From the NCBI GenBank assembly GCA_964411505.1, contig CAYPLH010000006.1, positions 62,001 to 126,000 of the forward strand: a stretch of 64,000 bases of DNA. The letters are read 5' to 3'. Origin of the DNA: CAYPLH01 sp964411505 (lineage in GTDB: Bacteria; Bacillota; Clostridia; CAYPLH01; DUMO01). The notes beneath the pieces were generated by a model that did no database searches, was not told the origin of the DNA, and worked only from the letters and a program-made list of their open reading frames with translations. How positions within the stretch are numbered: the first letter of the stretch is position 1; the number at the start of each line of letters is the position of its first letter. Position numbers and translations under genes: made by a program. Of this stretch, positions 28,476 to 36,433 are shown in pieces.

Positions 28476-29357
28476 TTATCCTTTTAATGCTCCTATTAAG
28501 ACTCCCTTGGCAAAATATTTCTGTAAAAAAGGATATACACACATAATTGGGACTGTAGCAACTACGATAGTTGCATATTTTATTGTCTGCTCTATTGGCA
28601 TAAAATCTACAGCATCTATGTCTTGTGCTATATCCCGCATTGTTTGTGTCACAAGAATTTCACGCAACACCAGCTGTAAAGGATACTTTTCTCGGCTCCG
28701 TAAGTAGATCATGGCACCAAACCATGAATTCCAGTGACTTACTCCATAAAAAAGAACCATAACTGCAATTACTGGTTTTGCCATAGGTAATATAATTCTC
28801 CATAAGATCACAAAGTCATTTGCTCCATCTATGGTAGCGGATTCTTCCAAACTACTGGGTAGCGCCATAAATCCGGTGCGCATAATGATCATATTCCATG
28901 CACTGATTGCACCTGGGATAACCAGTGCCCACATCGTATCAAGCATTCCAAGATTCTTGACAAGAAGCCAGCTAGGTATTAATCCCCCTCCGAAAAACAT
29001 GGTAATGACCACCATAATCATAATATATTTCTTAAAAAATGCATCCCTCCTAGAAAGGACATAAGCCCCCAGTGTTGTCATGAACAAGTTGATGGATGTA
29101 CCAACCACAACATAAATAATCGTATTTTTATAAGAACTAAGGAGCAGTGGATGTTTAAACACCAACTTATATGCCTCAACGCTAAATCCTAGAGGTTTTA
29201 CTAAAACTTTAGTATTGCTCATTAGTTTTACTGGATCACTCAATGACGCAAAGAGAACATACACAACTGGATATATTATTATTAACGATAAAATTATTAA
29301 AATAAATGCAGTGATTATATTAAATATCTTTTGCTCTAATGTATTGTAATAAACCAT
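28476..29357 (-). CDS. LplC/YtcP-type sugar ABC permease
   Basis: ATG at 29357 is chosen because GGAGG lies 7 bp before it; the GTG two codons upstream is too close to the site. 293 residues, six membrane spans, EAA loop LEESATIDGANDFVILWRII (about 180-199) and the C-terminal GALKG typical of this subfamily. Last gene of a three-gene operon (binding protein, LplB-type, LplC-type). It is clearly homologous to the LplC-type protein at 52909, with the same YFGGGLIP-like stretch in the middle. Confidence 0.95.
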   Translation of the reverse strand: MVYYNTLEQKIFNIITAFILIILSLIIIYPVVYVLFASLSDPVKLMSNTKVLVKPLGFSVEAYKLVFKHPLLLSSYKNTIIYVVVGTSINLFMTTLGAYVLSRRDAFFKKYIMIMVVITMFFGGGLIPSWLLVKNLGMLDTMWALVIPGAISAWNMIIMRTGFMALPSSLEESATIDGANDFVILWRIILPMAKPVIAVMVLFYGVSHWNSWFGAMIYLRSREKYPLQLVLREILVTQTMRDIAQDIDAVDFMPIEQTIKYATIVVATVPIMCVYPFLQKYFAKGVLIGALKG

Positions 29358-29372
29358 GTTCACTCCTCCTTT

Positions 29373-30344
29373 CTACCACAGGCTGGTCTCATTAACTTTT
29401 CTGCTCATCCAGTTCGCACTAATTAACAATAAAAAGTTGAGAACTGTACTGAGTAAGTTCACTGCAGTACTAAAACTATAATCAAATTCCTGAAGCCCTC
29501 TCCGGTAGACATAGGATGAGATGATATCAGCTGTTTCATATGTCAGAGGGTTGTAAATCAAAATAATTCTTCCAGCACCTTCACTCATCAGCTTACCAAT
29601 GTTTAAAATGAGCAGCGTCACAATTGTTGGCATGATACTCGGCAGTGTGATGTGTGCCATCTGCTTCCAACGGTTGCCGCCATCAATAATACAAGCTTCA
29701 TACAACTGCACATCTACACCACTTAGAGCAGCAAGGTATACGATCGTACCCCAGCCTACCCCCTGCCAGATTTTTGAGCCGGTATAGATAGTTCGGAACA
29801 GCTCGGGGCGCATCAATAAATTTGCTCTCGTTCCTCCAAACATTTCTATAATGTCATTTATGAAACCATTCCTAGCTGAAAAGCTAATAATTATCCCGGC
29901 AACTACAATTCCGGAAATAAAATGTGGCATATATATCACTGTTTGTATTAATTTTTTAAAGGACTTATTATAAACCTCATTAAGGAGCAATGCCAGCGCA
30001 ATAGGTGCAGGAAACCCCCATATCAAATCGTAAAGGTTGATAATAAGGGTATTGCGCACAACGCGACCAAAATAGTGCCCATTAAAAAAGCTTAAAAAGT
30101 GCTTAAATCCAACCCAATCCCCCCCCATTATTCCCTCGGTTGGGTTGAAATCCTTAAATGCTATTTGTACACCATACATAGGCCAATAATCAAAAATGAT
30201 ATAATAGACAACCACAGGTATTGCCATGATGTATACATATTTATTCTTAATTATATCTTTTTTTAGCATATTAAAAAAAGCTTTCCTGCGGTTATTTTCT
30301 GGTTGGGCTTTTTTATACCCCATTTCCACAATAGAATTCCCCAT
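29373..30344 (-). CDS. LplB-type sugar ABC permease
   Basis: 323 residues with six spans and an EAA-type loop (YEACIIDGGNRWKQMAHITLP, here split as YEACIIDGG and QMAHITLP, about 215-235). The C-terminal SRKVNETSLW is identical to that of the paralogue at 53801 and typical for this subfamily. The N-terminal 30 residues are basic and cytoplasmic. Located 132 bp downstream of the binding-protein gene and 15 bp upstream of its LplC-type partner. Confidence 0.95.
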   Translation of the reverse strand: MGNSIVEMGYKKAQPENNRRKAFFNMLKKDIIKNKYVYIMAIPVVVYYIIFDYWPMYGVQIAFKDFNPTEGIMGGDWVGFKHFLSFFNGHYFGRVVRNTLIINLYDLIWGFPAPIALALLLNEVYNKSFKKLIQTVIYMPHFISGIVVAGIIISFSARNGFINDIIEMFGGTRANLLMRPELFRTIYTGSKIWQGVGWGTIVYLAALSGVDVQLYEACIIDGGNRWKQMAHITLPSIMPTIVTLLILNIGKLMSEGAGRIILIYNPLTYETADIISSYVYRRGLQEFDYSFSTAVNLLSTVLNFLLLISANWMSRKVNETSLW

Positions 30345-30475
30345 GCTGATTCACCTTTCTGTCCTAATAAAAGCTTGGGGGGCACCCTTGCCCCTTTCGC
30401 TTTTGGGTGTAGCCTTCACTTAACACTCTGAATCAATAGCAGAGAAAGGCATATCACCTTTCTCTGCCATAAAGT

Positions 30476-32137
30476 TTATCGTGAGTTATATCTGTCCAAA
30501 GCTGCTTGTTGCATGGATATAGCTTCTTCCATGTTCATCTTCTTCAATTCATTTAAATAATCGTCAAATTGGTCAAGAGGTCTCTGACCCATGACAAACT
30601 TCAAAAACGTTTCTCCTTCATGAGTTTGAATATCATTCATTATGGTCGCCATGCGTGTGCTTTCGTCATCTGTATATGATACGAAAGGCATTACTGGTGA
30701 GAAATCAGTGGTTGCGATCCACAACTTAGCTGCCTCTTTCTGATTTGTACTTGCCCGGGTAGGTTCACCCGCCTTATATATGGAAGGATCAAACATATCA
30801 ATAATTTCGTTTCCTCTTAGAAGTCCACGCATGACAGGTCCACTGCTAACGCGTCGGAAGAATCTTTGCTGTGCTTCCTGCTGAACAGCATCATCTTCAA
30901 ATTCCATCAATCTTCCATCATCTGATATAAGATATGTGATCCCTTCTAATCCCCATTCTGTAAGCCAATTGCCTTCTTCTCCATAAGCGTAATCCAGATA
31001 TAGGGCAGCCACTTCCTTATTTTTGCATTGGGTGGTGATTGCAGCTCCCAGAGCACTCATAGGTGAATCTTTGTGCCCAAATCGTGGTTTATCCCCTTTG
31101 TTCAGTACTGGATAGGGTACCCCTTTTAGCTCGTATCTGGTATTCGGATCTTGCACCATTGCTGCTAATATACTGCTTGCTATGGTTCCATTTCCTGAAA
31201 GACCGGCCCCAGCCACTCCACTAATCAGCTTGGCCTTCTCAGCCTCTAGATCTTGTGCAGCAAAATCAGGATCCAGCAGATCTTCTTTAAACCATTTGTT
31301 AAATAGTTCAACAAAGCCTTTATATTTCGGTTCATAAGGACCATACTTAGCCACACCATCATCCTGGTACCATCTTGCTCCTACTCCATATGCACTCACA
31401 AAAGAATGGCTTTTTGTCCACACATCCAACAGCATAGTGATTGGTGCTTCTGCACCCTTTTTATCCTTGAAGGCCTTTAACATAATAGTCCAATCATCTA
31501 TTGTCTCCGGTTCCTCCAGCCCAAGATCTTCTAACCAATCCTTACGAACAAAGGGTCCGTTAAAGGTCAATCCGGTATCAAGAGCCCTTATCATCGGAAA
31601 ATGATAATAATCACCCTCGTCTGTTTTGGCTAGTTTGCCAAATTCAGGATACAATTCATAAAGTCTGCTCAGGTTAGGTGTGTACTTTGGCATTAAATCA
31701 TTTAAAGGCATAAAGACTTTTTGCTTGATGGCATTCATGGGACCACCTTTATAATTACTTAAATTCGTATCGATAATATCTGGGTACTCCCCCGATGCAA
31801 TCATCAGATTAAATTGTTCTTTTGTCTGACCTGCGGTGGGGTGTATGAAACTAATTTTTACATTGGTTCTCTTTTCCAGCTCAATATACTGTCCCATTTC
31901 CTCATAACGCGCTATCCATTTTCCACTTTTCGCAGCCAGCGGAACCCAATAAGTAAGAGTTACAGGCTCAACCAATGGAAAGGTCAAGACTTCTTCCTTC
32001 TCATTGCTGGTATCCACAACTGTGTTACTTGATTGGCTCGGTTCTTTCACAACAGTACATCCTGCAAGCAGTCCTATTACAAGTACAAATAGAACCACTT
32101 TGGTGAAAGGTTTGGACATTCTTTTTACCATCTTCAT
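30476..32137 (-). CDS. LplA-type lipoprotein, sugar-binding subunit of ABC importer
   Basis: 553 residues with a lipoprotein signal peptide (LLAGC, Cys at about residue 27), so it is lipid-anchored outside the membrane. The long form (over 500 residues) is typical of LplA/YtcQ proteins that bind complex oligosaccharides. Phrases such as TTQCKNKEVAALYLDYAYGEEG and the C-terminal LKKMNMEEAISMQQAALDRY are characteristic. It leads its operon and lies 126 bp downstream of a promoter/operator shared with other genes of the region (32222-32304), so it is probably under the AraC regulator at 36434. Confidence 0.95.
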   Translation of the reverse strand: MKMVKRMSKPFTKVVLFVLVIGLLAGCTVVKEPSQSSNTVVDTSNEKEEVLTFPLVEPVTLTYWVPLAAKSGKWIARYEEMGQYIELEKRTNVKISFIHPTAGQTKEQFNLMIASGEYPDIIDTNLSNYKGGPMNAIKQKVFMPLNDLMPKYTPNLSRLYELYPEFGKLAKTDEGDYYHFPMIRALDTGLTFNGPFVRKDWLEDLGLEEPETIDDWTIMLKAFKDKKGAEAPITMLLDVWTKSHSFVSAYGVGARWYQDDGVAKYGPYEPKYKGFVELFNKWFKEDLLDPDFAAQDLEAEKAKLISGVAGAGLSGNGTIASSILAAMVQDPNTRYELKGVPYPVLNKGDKPRFGHKDSPMSALGAAITTQCKNKEVAALYLDYAYGEEGNWLTEWGLEGITYLISDDGRLMEFEDDAVQQEAQQRFFRRVSSGPVMRGLLRGNEIIDMFDPSIYKAGEPTRASTNQKEAAKLWIATTDFSPVMPFVSYTDDESTRMATIMNDIQTHEGETFLKFVMGQRPLDQFDDYLNELKKMNMEEAISMQQAALDRYNSR

Positions 32138-32492
32138 AATACAAATCTCCTCCTAATCTTTTAATATGAATTTTTGTGTTTTGCAAATGCATTTAAGATT
32201 TACAGTTGCATTATAGTACTCAATATAGCATTCAATAGCCAAAACAGTAAATTTGATATTTTGTACTTTTATGTGCAAATCCATACTTTTATATGTTCAA
32301 ATTTGCACCTTATATGCGAAACTGTATTTCTGGTTTTGCTTTGCTGCGAAGCAATCACATAATACTTTGTAATTTGCACCTGAAATCAAAATTCTTTCAG
32401 GTTTCTTCGTGATAGTCAGCGCACATTTAGCATCCACACCGACAGCCTTTTTAAAAAGGTTCCTTTTATAAATAGCATTCAATATGAATATC
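32138..32492. other. 355-bp intergenic region with regulatory sequence
   Basis: Holds the AraC-type promoter/operator (32222-32304) for the binding-protein gene and a small hairpin (TTGCT-GCGA-AGCAA, about 32343-32356). A possible diverged copy of a dispersed 49-bp repeat lies at about 32377-32415. The 69-codon minus frame overlapping the DUF1593 gene end has no support. Confidence 0.6.
32222..32304 (-). promoter_or_regulatory. AraC-type promoter/operator, copy A (LplA operon)
   Basis: On the minus strand a TTTACT -35-like box, 18-bp spacer and TATATT -10-like box (32222-32251) follow an upstream block with two direct repeats about 22 bp apart (TTTGAACATATAAAAGTA and TTTGCACATAAAAGTAC). This layout is typical of AraC-family activation sites. 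Copies B and C have the same boxes and the same 18-bp spacer. Confidence 0.7.
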
Positions 32493-33815
32493 TCACTTGC
32501 CCACAACTGTCACAATCACCCGTTTATAACCCGTCAGGATTGGAGAACCGCTGTCCTTTACCTTTAATATGAAGTGAAGTATTTTAGGTGAAGTAACGGC
32601 TGGAGCAACAAAGCTTGCAATTTGTTCATTTGAATTGATCAAATCTATATTCTCGCCATAGGTTCCTGCTTCCTTATAATATATCCATTCATAGGACAGT
32701 TCGTCGCCATCCGGATCATAGCTTCCTGTAGCATCTAAAGTCACAATCTCTCCTGGGGATACTGTTCTTTGGAGCTTACCGTTCACAACCGCAATTGGAT
32801 TGTGATTTGCATTCGTATACGTGTCGGCCACGCACCAGTCCATCCTTGCCGCAAAGTCGTTTTGAAGTTCTCTTCTCCAACGGAAAACCGTTGCTCTCGC
32901 GCTTGTTTCCGTACCGTTTGACAGGGTAACCATATCCTCTGCGTCCATCCATGCATTAGCAAATTTATTTTGATACCTACCTCCCCAAGAGCCCCAGTCA
33001 GGATGTGCAGGATTCCCAAGTCCCTGTCTTTCGGACATAAAGTAGAGAAATGAAATTGTATCTCCTTCTTTTAAGCAATTAATCCCGTTAAATGTATTCG
33101 TTTTAAGTGGATACAGCGCACCCAGTGGACCATGATTTGTCTGAACATTAGGTACAATCCAATCAGATGAGGTTAACTCCCCAACATCATCCCCTCCATC
33201 ATAAAAGCCTCTATATGCGCGTTTCAACGGATCGGATGAGTTGCCTGTAAGCACTAGGTGAATATTCAGCGCATTACTAAGGATGCTGTCTACACCAACA
33301 TCCTGCTTCCCAATAGAAAATATCCTTATTTTTGAGATAAACTGTTCGAACTCTTCTTTACTCCTTGTGTTCTTCACCTTCCATACCGCCTGAGCAATAT
33401 CAATTGCGCCGCCCCATACGCTAATACAAAGGGGACGGGGATCATCCTTATCAACACATTGAATAATCCACTCTGAAGCTTCAGAATCAAAGCCCTCCCC
33501 CATTTTATCTCGGGAGGGGGTACCGCTTTTGATAATGCCTAGAAGATATTCTGCAGAAGGGAATCCTTCAGCATGCTTCTTAAGATTATCAAAAACCTGA
33601 CCATACGCCTCTACCCGTTCTAGAATCAGGTCAACATTAACAGGTTGGTACCCGCGATTAATAAACTTGCTTTCCAGGCAAGTAGCAATTAATCCTTCCA
33701 GTTCAAACTCATTGCTGTAGCAAAGAAGCCTGATCATAGACTGCGCATCATCAGGATCTCCTCCAATATCGGTTGTGACTAATAGTCTTGGTTTAATATT
33801 TGAAGTGTTTACCAT
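32493..33815 (-). CDS. DUF1593 nucleoside-hydrolase-like protein with Sde0182-type C-terminal domain
   Basis: 440 residues. The N-terminal domain (1-300) begins RLLVTTDIGGDPDDAQSMIR, the Asp cluster used by nucleoside hydrolases to hold calcium. DUF1593 proteins share this fold but their substrates are not nucleosides as far as known; one member was described as a cellulose-binding protein (Sde0182). The C-terminal 110 residues (from about 340) form an Ig/PKD-like domain with DATGSYDPDGDELSYEW. No signal peptide. A near-copy is found at 51519 (same layout, strongly similar sequence). Its own promoter B lies 60-130 bp upstream. Probably removes a glycosyl group from imported fragments; inference. 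Confidence 0.88.
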   Translation of the reverse strand: MVNTSNIKPRLLVTTDIGGDPDDAQSMIRLLCYSNEFELEGLIATCLESKFINRGYQPVNVDLILERVEAYGQVFDNLKKHAEGFPSAEYLLGIIKSGTPSRDKMGEGFDSEASEWIIQCVDKDDPRPLCISVWGGAIDIAQAVWKVKNTRSKEEFEQFISKIRIFSIGKQDVGVDSILSNALNIHLVLTGNSSDPLKRAYRGFYDGGDDVGELTSSDWIVPNVQTNHGPLGALYPLKTNTFNGINCLKEGDTISFLYFMSERQGLGNPAHPDWGSWGGRYQNKFANAWMDAEDMVTLSNGTETSARATVFRWRRELQNDFAARMDWCVADTYTNANHNPIAVVNGKLQRTVSPGEIVTLDATGSYDPDGDELSYEWIYYKEAGTYGENIDLINSNEQIASFVAPAVTSPKILHFILKVKDSGSPILTGYKRVIVTVVGK

Positions 33816-33871
33816 TTGATTTCCTCCATAATTTTAGACATATTTTGAATTGCAAATGTATCATAATATTA

Positions 33872-33940
33872 AATATAACATTCAATAGACAAGATAGTAA
33901 ATTTGAAATTTTGTATTTATATGTGCAAATCAATACTTTT
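33872..33940 (-). promoter_or_regulatory. AraC-type promoter/operator, copy B (DUF1593 gene)
   Basis: Same TTTACT-18-TATATT boxes (33872-33901) and upstream block (GATTTGCACATATAAATAC on the minus strand) as copies A and C. The second, distal direct repeat is less well preserved here. It lies 57 bp upstream of the start codon at 33815. Confidence 0.68.
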
Positions 33941-34081
33941 TCGAAAACGAACGACATCTTTTTCTTCCATTGGATTTTTTAAAGGTCGAACTCCTCATCA
34001 CCCATGCTATACAAAGGGAGGCTGGTTTAGTTCGGAAAAGTCTCTTTAGATCCATCCTCAGTATTCTTTGTATATTTATAA

Positions 34082-34116
34082 AGCCCATAACATTATTTAA
34101 ATAAATATTACAGGCT
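34082..34116 (-). terminator. terminator-like hairpin, second copy
   Basis: AGCCCATAACATTATTT pairs with AAATAAATATTACAGGCT through several wobble or altered pairs. It lies within a roughly 95-bp sequence duplicated at 28339-28434. Both copies end about 40 bp after a minus-strand stop codon (28476 and the pseudogene stop at 34202). Confidence 0.4.
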
Positions 34117-34201
34117 TTATGTATTAATGATTAATGTAAAATGAACATTGATAGCATATAAACGCAGTTCGCAGTTTGTTCGACTTACACTTATTGGACA
34201 C

Positions 34202-34430
34202 TCAATATGTTACTTCCAGCACTGGTATATTACCATAGCTGTTTTCTCTGCTTTTGAACATAATATGATAACCTGGGATACTGGCATCATAAATCCCTAT
34301 ACTAATTATTTTTTCGCTACCAAGCTGACTATTTACATATTATGTTATGTCCCATTCATAAAACTGACCGGCAGAAAATACATTTGTACTTGTTATACTA
34401 TTCCCAAATGATATTGACTGTAACATACAG
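34202..34430 (-). pseudogene. remnant of a DNRLRE/CBM96-type domain protein, C-terminal end
   Basis: The minus strand immediately after the stop of the TIM-barrel gene encodes about 76 codons in one frame, interrupted by a single TAA at 34340. Read through, it gives GQFYEWDIT-stop-YVNSQLG, then IISIGIYDASIPGYHIMFKS and RENSYGNIPVLEVTY before the final TGA. This matches the last third of DNRLRE (CBM96-like) domains: a WDVT-x-YV strand, a SxxLxD strand, F-x-S-R-E and a terminal P-x-L-x-V-x-Y. The domain is carried by secreted polysaccharide lyases and hydrolases. No start codon or ribosome binding site is present, so this is a decayed 3' end left by a deletion that now abuts the neighbouring gene. 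Confidence 0.68.
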
Positions 34431-35783
34431 TCATGGAGTATTCTTCTCAGCATTCAGGATTAATACAGCCCAGCCCTCATCACCGGGAGTAGCAAGGGTG
34501 AGCATCGGTTTTGCCATGATCTCCTCTTCCTTTGTCCAACAGCCCCTCTTGATACTCAGCCAACGTACAACTAGTTTCCCTTTTATGGCTGACAAGTCAA
34601 GATTCACCGAGCCACCGGATGGGAAGTAGACTGCATACTGCTTGCCCTGTTCCGCCATACAGTAGGCTTCATCGGGACCGCGATCATCAAGTAGATCATT
34701 GTGCGGCTCACATGCAAATATATTCATCTGATCTGTGAATACACGGGCTCCTTTAATCAAGATTTGAGCCGATTGAGTTAATCCCAGTCCGTTACCGGGA
34801 CGATGGAACCTTATCGCAGCAATACCGCCAAAAAGATTACGCCACCATCTATCCACGCTTGCCTGCTGGGGGAAATGGCGCTGCATCAGCTTTACAACGT
34901 TCATCGGTCGCGGGTGGCACTCTTTGAGCCGGGTACGAATCAGCTGGACTTCGTCCCAGTGATCTTGACCAAGCGCACTGCGGTTACTCTTACAGACATC
35001 CAGATATGTATATAACTCAGGACGCTCGATCTGGTATTGCTGCGGGTCAGGTCGAGCTGTCAAACGATCCCTCTCGCGCATATCGCTTACATATGCAGTC
35101 AGCCCCCGTGCTTTTGCTTCATCATGTATAAACTGTGCCCAGTAATCCGACCAATTCTGTGAAGCACTGGTTTCATTATGAATGCAGTAGAGCACATGAT
35201 CATAGCGAAGACTCACCTCCATCACCCGCTGTGCAAAGCGCCGCTGGTACGGCAATACCACAGCTTCAGATTCACCATTGGACAAGCCAGGAATCGTCAG
35301 CACAAAGGGGTGTACAGCGTGATGAGGACTTGATGGGATAGTTTGAGGTAGACCAGATTCCTGATATGTGTAGTTAATATTGTTCTTAGGGTTCCAGGGA
35401 CTACGTTCCCAATTCACCCCGTGCCAATCAAAGGCATCCCAAAGCTCAATTTGCACAAAAATTTGCTGCTTATTCGTCTCTGTCAAGAAATTATCAAAAC
35501 GGTTCCAATACTCCTCATTCCATTGCATCAAATCATACCGATTGCCTTTTACCTGCATGAAAGGGAATACATTCCCTTTGTCGCGATCACTCATAACATT
35601 GCGTACATAGTTTCCGCCGACTGAGCATAATAGTTCCAGGTGCTCAGTGAGCTGTGAACCCGTCCATTGAAACAGGTTGTCTTCGTCTGACCCCCCGAGC
35701 AGCAGGACAGGTTCTCCTTTATACTGCCAGTACATAGGATTCTTTTTATATGGCTTTATGCAATTTTTGTTTCTACTATGCAT
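34431..35783 (-). CDS. TIM-barrel glycosidase-like protein (clan GH-A style)
   Basis: 450 residues with no signal peptide. After KNPMYWQYKGEPVLLLGGSD, which recalls the opening of DUF4038/GH140-like barrels, strand-helix units follow and YCIHNETSAS (residues 199-208) places Asn-Glu (203-204) where clan GH-A enzymes hold the catalytic acid. A C-terminal beta domain starts at about 360. I do not recognise a specific family; a GH140-like or GH5-like glycosidase acting in the cytoplasm is likely. Good GAGGAGG site before the ATG. The DNA looks slightly richer in G and C than its neighbours, and a pseudogene fragment abuts its 3' end, so this part has been rearranged. The nearest promoter copy (C) is about 390 bp upstream. 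Confidence 0.7.
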   Translation of the reverse strand: MHSRNKNCIKPYKKNPMYWQYKGEPVLLLGGSDEDNLFQWTGSQLTEHLELLCSVGGNYVRNVMSDRDKGNVFPFMQVKGNRYDLMQWNEEYWNRFDNFLTETNKQQIFVQIELWDAFDWHGVNWERSPWNPKNNINYTYQESGLPQTIPSSPHHAVHPFVLTIPGLSNGESEAVVLPYQRRFAQRVMEVSLRYDHVLYCIHNETSASQNWSDYWAQFIHDEAKARGLTAYVSDMRERDRLTARPDPQQYQIERPELYTYLDVCKSNRSALGQDHWDEVQLIRTRLKECHPRPMNVVKLMQRHFPQQASVDRWWRNLFGGIAAIRFHRPGNGLGLTQSAQILIKGARVFTDQMNIFACEPHNDLLDDRGPDEAYCMAEQGKQYAVYFPSGGSVNLDLSAIKGKLVVRWLSIKRGCWTKEEEIMAKPMLTLATPGDEGWAVLILNAEKNTP

Positions 35784-36433
35784 GTTTAACTACCTCCTCA
35801 ACTTTTCATGAATTATTAACAATCTGCATACTGATTAGGATGAATTGAACTTTGCTACGAAGTAAACACAAAATACTTCGTCAAAATACTTTCCCCAAAT
35901 ATCCCCTAAAAGCATTAATAACTTCTTTGTTACAGATATCTATAAAGCTCTCATTACCGAATGGCGCTTGAGAATACCCATATTCAATAGAAAAACACAA
36001 TATCTTTCCTGAAAGCAAAGTACTTTCTTCGTTTTTAATTCTACGATAGCACCCTGTAAAATACAAAAAGCCGCAAATAGATTATCAGTCATTACAAATT
36101 CAGAAGCTTCCTTTTCCTAAGCAATAATATATCACTGCCTGAATTCCAGATTACTTTTTACCACTTCAATATATCATTCAATCGACAAGATAGTAAATTT
36201 GAAATTCTGTACTTATATGTGCAAATCCATACTTTCGTATATTCAAATTTGCACTTCACATGAGAAACTGTATATTCATTTTTCACCTTGCACCAAAATA
36301 AGCAGAAGGTGTTTCCTCAATTCATATATTTAAAGTTATAGGCAACGATTTTTAATTGTTGTAATATGACCTTTGAAATGCAAAATGCTTCAGGTGAGTT
36401 CGAAGTGAGTATTGCATAGAGTTTCTTAATACT
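35784..36433. other. 650-bp gap with regulatory sequence and a possible decayed small gene
   Basis: Holds AraC-type promoter copy C (36168-36253), a hairpin (ACGAAGTA/TACTTCGT, about 35856-35880) and a 49-bp dispersed repeat (36371-36419). Minus-strand frames of 61 codons (35881-36066, TTG start) and 48 codons (from an ATG at about 36092) overlap in different phases. They might be one frameshifted small gene driven from copy C. I see no recognisable domain and no proper ribosome binding site. Confidence 0.45.
36168..36253 (-). promoter_or_regulatory. AraC-type promoter/operator, copy C
   Basis: TTTACT-18-TATATT boxes (36168-36197) and two upstream direct repeats (TTTGAATATACGAAAGTA and TTTGCACATATAAGTAC) as in copy A. 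The next intact downstream gene starts almost 390 bp away (35783), further than for copies A and B, which suggests a lost gene in between or a long leader. Confidence 0.66.

Larger units (their letters stand above)
33984..34430. other. 447-bp gap: duplicated terminator element and pseudogene remnant
   Basis: Contains a hairpin element (34068-34162) that duplicates one at 28339-28434, and the fossil C-terminus of a DNRLRE-type protein (34202-34430), both annotated separately. The 87-codon plus-strand frame here is the antisense of that fossil. Confidence 0.6.

Noticed and set aside
34148..34411. 87-codon plus-strand frame
   Set aside because: Antisense of the DNRLRE pseudogene fragment.
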